A stretch of DNA of 6,950 nt, from NCBI GenBank assembly GCA_900552735.1, contig USBA01000101.1, forward strand, positions 1 to 6,950, in the 5' to 3' direction. Made by a program: the position numbers and the translations under genes. The notes below the pieces were generated by a model. It saw only the letters and a program-made list of their open reading frames with translations. It had not been told where the DNA came from and made no database searches. Numbering within the stretch: the first letter of the stretch is position 1; each line of letters begins with the position of its first letter. Shown one piece after another: positions 1 to 4,475 of this stretch. The stretch comes from an uncultured Collinsella sp. (GTDB lineage: Bacteria; Actinomycetota; Coriobacteriia; Coriobacteriales; Coriobacteriaceae).

Positions 1-12
1 GTTTCTTTTTAG

Positions 13-24
13 GTAGGCGCCTAC
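13..24. repeat. Perfect 12-bp palindrome at left edge
   Basis: GTAGGCGCCTAC equals its own reverse complement. It follows a T-rich run at 1-10, which could be the tail of an intrinsic terminator of a gene left of the window. The palindrome itself could be an operator or chance. No gene is seen in 1-24. Confidence 0.35.
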
Positions 25-58
25 GTGGTCTGGCTCCATTTTCCCGTCACCTGCAATA

Positions 59-75
59 ACCAAGCACTGCTTGGT
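59..75. repeat. Inverted repeat in the leader of the first gene
   Basis: ACCAAGCA and TGCTTGGT are perfectly complementary around a single central C. As RNA this would fold as a 6-bp stem with a 5-base loop; as DNA it has the look of an operator. It lies about 90 bases before the chosen start at 166. Function is unknown. Confidence 0.4.
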
Positions 76-115
76 CGTCTGATATGGCCCCGCAAAAGAG
101 AATGGAATCAACAAG

Positions 116-138
116 GTCAGCGAAACGGAATCGCTGAC
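116..138 (+). other. Leader hairpin before first gene
   Basis: GTCAGCGA (116-123) and TCGCTGAC (131-138) form a perfect 8-bp stem with the 7-base loop AACGGAA. No T run follows, so it is not an intrinsic terminator. It ends 13 bases before the ribosome binding site of the next gene (152-159). It could stabilise the messenger or bind a regulator. Two perfect stems here argue that the bases before 166 are leader rather than coding sequence, although the frame stays open back to an ATG at 25. Confidence 0.45.
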
Positions 139-165
139 ATCAGGTCTATGGAAAGGAAGAAGACC

Positions 166-837
166 ATGATTTACCCTCTTTGCGACATTGCCGGCAGGAA
201 CAGGGCAACAGGTAAGCCGATCGTCAGTACTTGTGTCATGGATATGCAGGTGCAGCTGCTGCGCTATTTTCGCGATTATGGTTTGGATGACGATCCGGAT
301 TGGCGCGAGTCCCTCGAAGTCATTCTCGAGTCTCAACGAGAAGACGGCTGCTTTCCTCTGAGCAGCGATCGCGATATGCCCAGTGATGCGCGAGTCGATT
401 TTCTCTATCGACCTACGTACGCTTGCTGCCAGATCATGATGCGAGCTCTGCTGGGTGGAAAGCTATCGGACGAGCAGGGGCAACGCGTCAAAACTGCCCT
501 GTCTCGCGGCCTTGCTTTTTCCTGCGGGCGCGGCCTTAATGGCCACGGTATCGAAGATCTTGAGCGGCAGTGCGAGGACGTTGCCGATTTTGGCCATGCG
601 GGGATTACGGAAATAGCTGAGCGTTATCCCATGCTGTGCCCCGAGTTTTTCTCCCTTATTAATAAGATTGGAGACGAATACGTTGAGCGCATCGCCAATG
701 GAGATGTGATTTACTACTTTGGATCAAATCTTGCACAGAAGATTTTGACGGCGGCAGAGTCCCTGGGCCGGACCAATTTGTCGCTCGACAAAATCCAACG
801 CTATCTTGAGATGGACTCGAAGAGAAAAAATCGATAG
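166..837 (+). CDS. Hypothetical protein, 223 aa, possibly helical
   Basis: I do not recognise the family. The start at 166 is chosen because AAAGGAAG (152-159) lies 6 bases upstream. The frame is open back to an ATG at 25, but that stretch contains hairpin-forming repeats and the ATG has no good ribosome binding site. The product is soluble-looking, with no signal peptide or membrane segment. It is fairly rich in cysteine (C6, C23, C62, C87, C88, C120, C136, C158). The piece around residues 55-64 (ESQREDGCFP) faintly recalls the Q-x-D-G-x-F/W motif of alpha/alpha-toroid proteins such as prenyltransferase/squalene-cyclase repeats, and residues 116-128 (LAFSCGRGLNGHG) could begin a second repeat. 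That is a weak inference. The gene ends 29 bases before the next one, so the two are probably one operon. Coding is confident; function is unknown. Confidence 0.75.
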   Translation: MIYPLCDIAGRNRATGKPIVSTCVMDMQVQLLRYFRDYGLDDDPDWRESLEVILESQREDGCFPLSSDRDMPSDARVDFLYRPTYACCQIMMRALLGGKLSDEQGQRVKTALSRGLAFSCGRGLNGHGIEDLERQCEDVADFGHAGITEIAERYPMLCPEFFSLINKIGDEYVERIANGDVIYYFGSNLAQKILTAAESLGRTNLSLDKIQRYLEMDSKRKNR

Positions 838-866
838 GTTAAAGATTAGAAAGGCGGGCGCCGCCA

Positions 867-1865
867 ATGCTGCTTGGACAGTACATAAAAAGAAACATGC
901 CAGATGCGGTCGAGCTCAACGATATGATTTCGCGTCCAGGCGAGGGATATGCTATTAGCCAGATGGCGGTAGCGCCCATCGACACGGGGGCCTTGCGGAT
1001 GCATATCAAGGCGTATGCAAATGGACCCGATGGTCCATATTTGGAGGGACGCCTAGCGCTCTACCATCAGGTGCACGAGCTTTTTGCGCTGCTTGCAGCT
1101 GAGCCGTCTAACAAAGGCATGAAGGGCTACGAACTCAAGGATTCCTTTATTGGCGGTGAAGAGGCGGACTTGATTATGCTCACCGTTTCCCACGAAGAGC
1201 GCTCGCAGGAAGACATCGCCTATAACGTTTTGCTGTGCAGCAAGAACGCGGTGGGGGAGCGTCGTGCCAGGATTCGCGATGGCGTGCGTATCGGCGGCAT
1301 GTGCGTGGCCGAGGAGTTTGGGTATCGCGGCGAATTCAGGTCCTCGGTACACCCGCTGGCGCTGCCGCTCAATTTGAGCGAGGTCTACGTGCTTATGGAT
1401 GCGCTGGCTGCCTATGAGCGCGGATGCAGCCGGTTTGATCCCCATGGTAGGATGGCCCGGCGTATTGCAGGCATGATCAAGCGCGAGCTGAGCGGTTACG
1501 CTAAGGAAAAACTTGGTTCGCGTTTGGAGGGGATGGGCTTTGCTCAACTGGAGGAGGTCGACCCCATGTTTGTTCCTGATATTCCAGGGGATAAAGTGCC
1601 TGAGGGCAGATCTTCGCAGGTTGCCAACTGGCTCTTATATGAAAAGGCTGGTCGCTGGGCGCGTGTGTGTCTTGCGGGCGGCGGGAGCGTGCAAGGGATT
1701 ATCTTGCCGCGAGCTGAGCTTGGGCGCTTCTTTGCGAGTCGTCCACAAGCGGCGAGGGACGATGCAGCCCAAGCGGATTCACGACCCAAGTGTGTCGTCT
1801 GGCGAAGCGATGATGACTACGACGTTATTGACTGGGCAGATGTCGTGGATGTAAGGCGAGAATAG
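867..1865 (+). CDS. Hypothetical protein, 332 aa
   Basis: I do not recognise the family. ATG at 867 is preceded by a purine-rich stretch, AGAAAGGCGGG (848-858), a tolerable ribosome binding site. A start at the tenth following codon (M11, position 897) cannot be excluded. No signal peptide, membrane segment or classical catalytic motif is visible. The N-terminal two thirds mixes hydrophobic strands and helices. Residues 196-220 are basic (RMARR, KRELSGYAKEK). Residues 294-308 form a polar linker, and the tail (residues 314-332) is strongly acidic, with DDDYD and several DV pairs, before ending RRE. The tail could be a protein-interaction segment, which is inference. It lies downstream of the 223-residue gene in the same orientation and is followed at once by the palindromic array starting at 1871, which may form the 3' end of its transcript. 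Confidence 0.75.
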   Translation: MLLGQYIKRNMPDAVELNDMISRPGEGYAISQMAVAPIDTGALRMHIKAYANGPDGPYLEGRLALYHQVHELFALLAAEPSNKGMKGYELKDSFIGGEEADLIMLTVSHEERSQEDIAYNVLLCSKNAVGERRARIRDGVRIGGMCVAEEFGYRGEFRSSVHPLALPLNLSEVYVLMDALAAYERGCSRFDPHGRMARRIAGMIKRELSGYAKEKLGSRLEGMGFAQLEEVDPMFVPDIPGDKVPEGRSSQVANWLLYEKAGRWARVCLAGGGSVQGIILPRAELGRFFASRPQAARDDAAQADSRPKCVVWRSDDDYDVIDWADVVDVRRE

Positions 1866-1870
1866 ATAAA

Positions 1871-1930
1871 TGTCTCGATCTGTAACACGAAGGGGCGGAA
1901 AACCGTTCGTACTGTTACAGAATGAGACGT
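1871..1930. repeat. Long hairpin, unit 1 of 80-bp tandem palindromic array
   Basis: The left arm TGTCTCGATCTGTAACA (1871-1887) pairs with 1913-1930 over about 16 bp, with one mismatch (A1878/A1922) and one G-T pair. The arms enclose 25 bases. That inner part can fold again: CGAA (1888-1891) with TTCG (1906-1909), and CGG/CCG closing an AAAA loop with GGGG bulged out. It begins 5 bases after the stop of the 332-residue gene. There is no T run after it, so it is not a canonical terminator. Confidence 0.7.
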
Positions 1931-1934
1931 AAGC

Positions 1935-1945
1935 CAGAGTCTCTG
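1935..1945. repeat. Small palindrome of unit 1
   Basis: CAGAG T CTCTG is symmetric about 1940. Unit 2 has a different palindrome, GGACC GGTCC, exactly 80 bases on (centre 2020.5). Position and symmetry are kept while the sequence differs, so this looks like part of the repeat unit and not chance. Confidence 0.5.
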
Positions 1946-1952
1946 CGAAACA

Positions 1953-2009
1953 TCTCGATCTGTAACAGATAGGGGAGAAAATGTTCTCTAAATGTTACAG
2001 ATCGAGACA
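1953..2009. repeat. Long hairpin, unit 2 of 80-bp tandem palindromic array
   Basis: TCTCGATCTGTAACA (1953-1967) and its exact reverse complement (1993-2007) form a perfect 15-bp stem. They enclose 25 bases, the same spacing as unit 1. The inner part shares AGGGG and AAA at matching positions with unit 1 but forms a different inner stem, GGAGAA/TTCTCT with an AATG loop. Left arms and right arms of the two units are each 80 bases apart. The outermost arms (1871-1887 and 1993-2009) are perfectly complementary over 17 bp, so the pair could also act as one 139-bp element with terminal inverted repeats. Confidence 0.75.
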
Positions 2010-2015
2010 AAGGCC

Positions 2016-2025
2016 GGACCGGTCC
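2016..2025. repeat. Small palindrome of unit 2
   Basis: GGACCGGTCC is a perfect 10-bp palindrome in the place that corresponds to the 1935-1945 palindrome of unit 1. It would form only a tiny RNA hairpin, so a DNA-level role is as likely as an RNA one. Confidence 0.45.
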
Positions 2026-2035
2026 CGGTCATCCT

Positions 2036-2068
2036 GGTCGATCGTGCCGGAAAAGTCCGATCGCGACC
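2036..2068. repeat. Third hairpin, perhaps a degenerate array unit
   Basis: GGTCG (2036-2040) with CGACC (2064-2068) and ATCG (2041-2044) with CGAT (2058-2061) form a 9-bp stem with a 2-base bulge. The left arm contains TCGATC and the interior CGGAAAA, both also found in unit 1. It may therefore be a diverged third copy about 3 bases out of the 80-base register. On the minus strand it lies 24 bases beyond the stop of the small 41-codon frame and could form its 3' end. Confidence 0.45.
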
Positions 2069-2091
2069 TATGTAATAGTGCAAGAGGGTCG

Positions 2092-2217
2092 TTATCGAAG
2101 GTCGATGCTGTAGGCGTACTCCACCGTGCCAAAGTGTTCCCTTGGGAAATGCCACCAGCGTAGCGAAATCCACCGTCCTTCATATCTAAACTCAACAAAA
2201 ACGCAGGTCAAAGGCAT
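2092..2217 (-). CDS. Possible small Trp-rich protein, 41 aa, or gene remnant
   Basis: Read on the minus strand from ATG at 2217-2215 to TAA at 2094-2092. The translation has a protein-like pattern: FVEFRYEGRW and ISLRWWHFPREHFG, then TVEYAYSIDLR at the end. It has three tryptophans, alternating polar and hydrophobic residues suggesting beta strands, and few of the Arg/Ser/Pro runs typical of chance frames in GC-rich DNA. The ribosome binding site is weak (GGG about 9 bases upstream). An in-frame TAA at 2242-2244 limits any extension. I do not know a family. It could be a real small protein, the C-terminal remnant of a lost gene, or chance; two other minus-strand frames are also open here. Its start lies only 37 bases from the -35 box of the divergent tRNA-tuf promoter. 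Confidence 0.3.
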   Translation of the reverse strand: MPLTCVFVEFRYEGRWISLRWWHFPREHFGTVEYAYSIDLR

Positions 2218-2244
2218 ATAGATACGCCCGGCACCGTGTATTTA

Positions 2245-2284
2245 GAGGTTTTCGTTGACAGCCCCCAAGGTGGCATCGTATTAT
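2245..2284 (+). promoter_or_regulatory. Promoter of the tRNA-Tyr/Thr/Met-tuf operon
   Basis: Perfect -35 TTGACA (2255-2260), 18-base spacer, -10 TATTAT (2279-2284, five of six consensus bases). The 18 bases 2245-2262 (GAGGTTTTCGTTGACAGC) recur exactly at 4076-4093 in front of rpmG. Transcription should begin near 2291, about 55 bases before tRNA-Tyr. It is expected to be a strong sigma-70 family promoter. Confidence 0.85.
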
Positions 2285-2346
2285 CTTCTACGTTCGCGGG
2301 GGCGACGGTCCAAAAGACCAAAGGACCTGCGGATACTTGAACGATT
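2285..2346 (+). other. Leader of the tRNA operon with alternative hairpins
   Basis: GGTC (2307-2310) can pair with GACC (2316-2319). Alternatively GGTCC (2307-2311) can pair with GGACC (2323-2327). The two stems exclude each other. No reading frame of note is present. This 5' part is presumably removed by RNase P cleavage at the tRNA-Tyr 5' end. Confidence 0.4.
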
Positions 2347-2428
2347 GGGAGTTTGCCCGAGTGGTTAATGGGGACGGGCTGTAAACCCGTTGGCTCTGCC
2401 TACATAGGTTCGAATCCTATAGCTCCCA
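2347..2428 (+). tRNA. tRNA-Tyr (GTA)
   Basis: Acceptor GGGAGTT (2347-2353) pairs with AGCTCCC (2421-2427), with one G-T pair. The anticodon stem ACGGG/CCCGT holds anticodon GTA at 2381-2383. A long variable arm of class II type follows, then T arm ATAGG-TTCGAAT-CCTAT (2404-2420) and discriminator A2428. The next three bases are CCC, so the CCA tail is not encoded, unlike in the other three tRNA genes here. First gene of the tRNA-tuf operon. Confidence 0.95.
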
Positions 2429-2438
2429 CCCGTCAAGT

Positions 2439-2514
2439 GCCTGTATAGCTCAGTCGGTAGAGCACTTCGTTGGTAACGAAGAGGTCACCAGTTCAAGTCT
2501 GGTTGCAGGCTCCA
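2439..2514 (+). tRNA. tRNA-Thr (GGT)
   Basis: Acceptor GCCTGTA (2439-2445) pairs with TGCAGGC (2504-2510). The anticodon stem CTTCG/CGAAG encloses TTGGTAA with anticodon GGT at 2472-2474, reading ACC and ACT. Discriminator T2511 is followed by an encoded CCA (2512-2514). It starts 10 bases after tRNA-Tyr and only 3 bases separate it from tRNA-Met. Confidence 0.95.
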
Positions 2515-2517
2515 TCC

Positions 2518-2594
2518 GGCGGTGTAGCTCAGTTGGTTAGAGCACACGGTTCATACCCGTGGCGTCACTGGTTCGAATCCAGTCACCGCTACCA
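2518..2594 (+). tRNA. tRNA-Met (CAT), elongator type
   Basis: Acceptor GGCGGTG (2518-2524) pairs with CACCGCT (2584-2590), with a G-T pair at position 1-72. Anticodon CAT is at 2552-2554 inside CACGG/CCGTG. Discriminator A2591 and encoded CCA (2592-2594) follow. The anticodon stem lacks the three G-C pairs typical of initiator tRNA, and the position next to tRNA-Thr matches the actinobacterial Thr-Met elongator pair. A lysidine-modified tRNA-Ile2 also has a CAT gene anticodon, but context and the G1-U72 pair favour elongator Met. Confidence 0.9.
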
Positions 2595-2605
2595 TAGGTA
2601 ACACG

Positions 2606-2636
2606 GTGGCTTCTCAATAGTATGTTGAGAGGCCAC
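2606..2636 (+). other. 12-bp hairpin between tRNA-Met and tuf
   Basis: GTGGCTTCTCAA (2606-2617) pairs with TTGAGAGGCCAC (2625-2636) over 12 bp including one G-T pair, with a 7-base loop. There is no T run, so it is not a classical terminator. It lies 12 bases after the tRNA-Met CCA. It could protect the 5' end of the tuf message after tRNA processing, be an RNase III site, or modulate read-through. Confidence 0.6.
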
Positions 2637-2638
2637 TA

Positions 2639-2647
2639 TGGTATAAA
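2639..2647 (+). promoter_or_regulatory. Possible extended -10 promoter of tuf
   Basis: TGG TATAAA matches an extended -10 box (TGn plus five of six bases of TATAAT). No -35 box is seen at 16-18 bases, where the hairpin sits. If active, RNA would begin near 2654, about 37 bases before tuf, so EF-Tu would also be made independently of the tRNAs. Confidence 0.35.
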
Positions 2648-2653
2648 GGCAAA

Positions 2654-2668
2654 GTCCCGTCCGGGGAC
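2654..2668 (+). other. Small hairpin in the tuf leader
   Basis: GTCCC (2654-2658) pairs with GGGAC (2664-2668) around a 5-base loop. It lies 9 bases upstream of the AGAGGAGGG ribosome binding site (2678-2686), which it leaves free. Confidence 0.4.
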
Positions 2669-2690
2669 GACCTGTTTAGAGGAGGGCTTT

Positions 2691-3881
2691 ATGGCCAAAG
2701 AGAAGTTTGAGCGCACTAAGCCGCATGTTAACATCGGCACCATTGGTCACGTCGACCACGGCAAGACCACGCTGACCGCTGCCATCACCAAGGTTCTCTC
2801 CGAGACCGAGGGCTGCAAGGCTGACTTCACTGCGTTCGAGAACATCGACAAGGCTCCCGAGGAGCGCGAGCGCGGCATTACGATCTCCGTCTCCCACGTC
2901 GAGTACGAGACTGCTGCCCGTCACTACGCTCACGTTGACTGCCCGGGCCATGCTGACTACGTCAAGAACATGATCACCGGTGCTGCTCAGATGGACGGCG
3001 CTATCCTGGTCATCGCCGCTTCCGACGGCCCCATGGCTCAGACCCGTGAGCACATCCTGCTCGCCCGTCAGGTCGGCGTTCCCTACATCGTTGTCTTCCT
3101 GAACAAGTGCGACATGGTCGACGATGACGAGCTCATCGACCTCGTCGAGATGGAGACCCGTGAGCTCCTCTCCGAGTACGATTTCCCCGGCGACGACATC
3201 CCCGTCATCCGTGGTTCCGCTCTGGGCGCTCTCGAGGGCGACGCCAAGTGGATGGACGCTATCCGCGAGCTCATGAACGCCGTCGACGAGTACATCCCGA
3301 CGCCTGCTCGTAACAACGACCTCCCGTTCCTGATGGCCGTTGAGGACGTTATGACCATCTCCGGCCGTGGTACCGTTGCTACCGGTCGTGTCGAGCGCGG
3401 TGAGCTCAAGCTCAACGAGCCCGTCGAGATCGTCGGCATCAAGGATACCCAGAACACCGTCGTTACCGGTATCGAGATGTTCCGTAAGTCCATGGACTTC
3501 TGCGAGGCTGGCGACAACGTCGGTCTGCTGCTCCGTGGCATCAAGCGCGAGGACATCGAGCGCGGCCAGGTTCTCTGCAAGCCCGGTTCGGTTACCCCGC
3601 ACACCAAGTTCACCGGTGAGATCTACGTTCTGACCAAGGAGGAGGGCGGCCGTCACACCCCGTTCTTCGATGGTTATCGTCCTCAGTTCTACTTCCGTAC
3701 CACCGACGTTACCGGTACGGTCAAGCTCCCCGAGGGCACCGAGATGGCTATGCCTGGTGACCACATCACCATCGAGGGCGACCTCATCCACCCGATCGCC
3801 ATGGAGGAGGGCCTGCGCTTCGCTATCCGCGAGGGTGGCCACACCGTCGGTTCGGGCATCGTCTCCACGATCATTGAGTAA
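2691..3881 (+). CDS. tuf: Elongation factor Tu
   Basis: EF-Tu, 396 residues, brings aminoacyl-tRNA to the ribosomal A site in a GTP-dependent cycle in the cytoplasm. GTPase motifs: P-loop GHVDHGKT (19-26), switch I RGIT (61-64), DCPGH (83-87, with the catalytic His at 87) and NKCD (138-141). The two beta-barrel domains follow (roughly 210-396), including GRGTVATGR and the C-terminal GGHTVGSGIV region. Length matches the family. ATG at 2691 is chosen because AGAGGAGGG (2678-2686) lies just upstream and the protein then begins MAKEKFERTKPHVN as in other EF-Tu; the frame also runs open to an ATG at 2622 inside the upstream hairpin. It is the last gene of a tRNA-tuf operon rather than part of an rpsL-rpsG-fusA-tuf unit, at least in this window. 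The codon use, rich in C-ending codons, fits very high expression. Confidence 0.98.
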   Translation: MAKEKFERTKPHVNIGTIGHVDHGKTTLTAAITKVLSETEGCKADFTAFENIDKAPEERERGITISVSHVEYETAARHYAHVDCPGHADYVKNMITGAAQMDGAILVIAASDGPMAQTREHILLARQVGVPYIVVFLNKCDMVDDDELIDLVEMETRELLSEYDFPGDDIPVIRGSALGALEGDAKWMDAIRELMNAVDEYIPTPARNNDLPFLMAVEDVMTISGRGTVATGRVERGELKLNEPVEIVGIKDTQNTVVTGIEMFRKSMDFCEAGDNVGLLLRGIKREDIERGQVLCKPGSVTPHTKFTGEIYVLTKEEGGRHTPFFDGYRPQFYFRTTDVTGTVKLPEGTEMAMPGDHITIEGDLIHPIAMEEGLRFAIREGGHTVGSGIVSTIIE

Positions 3882-3908
3882 ATTAGCTCTTTGATATAGC
3901 TGACTTAG

Positions 3909-3944
3909 AGAACCCGGCACTTATATGGGTGCCGGGTTCTTTTC
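3909..3944 (+). terminator. Intrinsic terminator after tuf
   Basis: AGAACCCGGCAC (3909-3920) and GTGCCGGGTTCT (3929-3940) form a perfect 12-bp stem with an 8-base loop, ending in TTCTTTT. It lies 27 bases after the tuf stop and closes the tRNA-tuf operon. Confidence 0.92.
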
Positions 3945-4075
3945 TGCAATGGATATTGAGCCGTTGCTGGTGTCGAGAGGATCGATAATGGTCCTGGGTG
4001 CACCGTCGATTAGATCTCGTTGGCTCCATTGATGTGTTCCAAATATGAATGGGTTCACCGAGAACCAATTGATTC
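3945..4075. other. Intergenic spacer, no gene seen
   Basis: 131 bases between the tuf terminator and the rpmG promoter. The only structure I see is a 5-bp hairpin, GGTTC (4052-4056) with GAACC (4062-4066), just upstream of the promoter core. No convincing reading frame is present on either strand. Confidence 0.5.
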
Positions 4076-4115
4076 GAGGTTTTCGTTGACAGCACTTACG
4101 TAGAGCTGATAAAGT
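4076..4115 (+). promoter_or_regulatory. Promoter of the rpmG-trpT-secE-nusG-rplKA operon
   Basis: Perfect -35 TTGACA (4086-4091), 18-base spacer, -10 TAAAGT (4110-4115, four of six consensus bases). The 18 bases 4076-4093 are identical to 2245-2262 of the tRNA-tuf promoter, extending 10 bases upstream of the -35 box, and the spacer lengths agree. RNA should begin near 4122. Confidence 0.85.
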
Positions 4116-4126
4116 ATCAATTCGTG

Positions 4127-4136
4127 CCCGTACGGG
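4127..4136. repeat. Palindrome just after the rpmG transcription start
   Basis: CCCGTACGGG is a perfect 10-bp palindrome about 5 bases after the predicted transcription start. It could be an operator or a small 5' hairpin in the leader. Function is unknown. Confidence 0.4.
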
Positions 4137-4160
4137 GCGGAAATGAAAGGTTCAGGATAC

Positions 4161-4310
4161 ATGCGTACTCTAGTTACTCTTGCGTGCACTGAGTGCAAGC
4201 GCCGCAACTATACGACCACCAAGAACAAGTCAACCATGCCTGATCGTATGGAGATCAAGAAGTATTGCCCCTGGTGCCGTCACCACACGCTGCACAAAGA
4301 GACTCGCTAG
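4161..4310 (+). CDS. rpmG: 50S ribosomal protein L33, zinc-binding form
   Basis: 49 residues, the usual L33 length, a small protein of the large ribosomal subunit. It begins MRTLVTLACTECKRRNY. Two CxxC pairs (C9/C12 and C36/C39) mark the zinc-binding C+ type. An in-frame ATG at 4143 would add six residues, but the start at 4161 gives the conserved N-terminus; AGGA (4154-4157) and GAAAGG (4145-4150) are imperfect ribosome binding sites. First gene of the operon, with tRNA-Trp starting 13 bases after its stop. Gene order matches actinobacteria. Other L33 copies, possibly zinc-free, may exist outside this window. Confidence 0.96.
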   Translation: MRTLVTLACTECKRRNYTTTKNKSTMPDRMEIKKYCPWCRHHTLHKETR

Positions 4311-4323
4311 TCTCTAGTCACAT

Positions 4324-4399
4324 ACGCCAGTAGTTCAATTGGTAGAGCATCGGTCTCCAAAACCGAGTGTTGAGGGTTCGAGTCCTTCCTGGCGTGCCA
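4324..4399 (+). tRNA. tRNA-Trp (CCA)
   Basis: Acceptor ACGCCAG (4324-4330) pairs with CTGGCGT (4389-4395). Anticodon stem TCGGT/ACCGA encloses CTCCAAA with anticodon CCA at 4357-4359. T arm GAGGG-TTCGAGT-CCTTC includes one G-T pair. Discriminator G4396 is typical of tRNA-Trp, and CCA is encoded at 4397-4399. The tRNA must be cut out of the rpmG-secE messenger. Confidence 0.96.
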
Positions 4400-4408
4400 G
4401 TCATTATT

Positions 4409-4440
4409 CCGTAAGCTCCCAATTGGGGGCTTACGGTTTA
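4409..4440 (+). terminator. Strong hairpin between tRNA-Trp and secE, possible attenuator
   Basis: CCGTAAGCTCCC (4409-4420) pairs with GGGGGCTTACGG (4425-4436) over 12 bp with an AATT loop and one G-T pair. Only three Ts follow (4437-4439), so termination is probably partial at best. It may set the ratio of rpmG/tRNA-Trp to secE-nusG, or mark the 5' end of the processed secE message. The secE ribosome binding site is about 27 bases further on. Confidence 0.55.
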
Positions 4441-4475
4441 CTCATGTATAAGCGCATTGCGCGGAGGTAACCCAA

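Noticed and set aside
25..165. N-terminal extension of the first gene to ATG 25
   Set aside because: The stretch is full of hairpin repeats, and the ATG at 166 has a better ribosome binding site.
1053..1547. Minus-strand open frame of 164 codons
   Set aside because: It lies wholly inside the 332-residue plus-strand gene and shows no domain or credible ribosome binding site.
166..1865. Horizontal transfer judged from codon use
   Set aside because: The neighbours are highly expressed ribosomal genes with extreme codon bias, so a contrast with ordinary genes is expected and shows nothing about origin.
1871..2068. CRISPR array
   Set aside because: The repeats are few, long, internally palindromic and 80 bases apart with related interiors. 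That does not fit repeat-spacer structure, and no cas gene is present.
1988..2198. Two other minus-strand frames (1988-2173 and 1995-2198)
   Set aside because: Both overlap the palindromic array and read through its arms. Their translations look less protein-like than the 2092-2217 frame.
2676..3920. Minus-strand open frame of 414 codons opposite tuf
   Set aside because: It is a shadow of the tuf codon pattern, with an Asp/Val/Leu/Gly-rich translation and no domain. It also runs into the tuf terminator.
3883..4095. Minus-strand open frame of 70 codons
   Set aside because: It crosses the tuf terminator and part of the rpmG promoter, and the translation resembles no protein.
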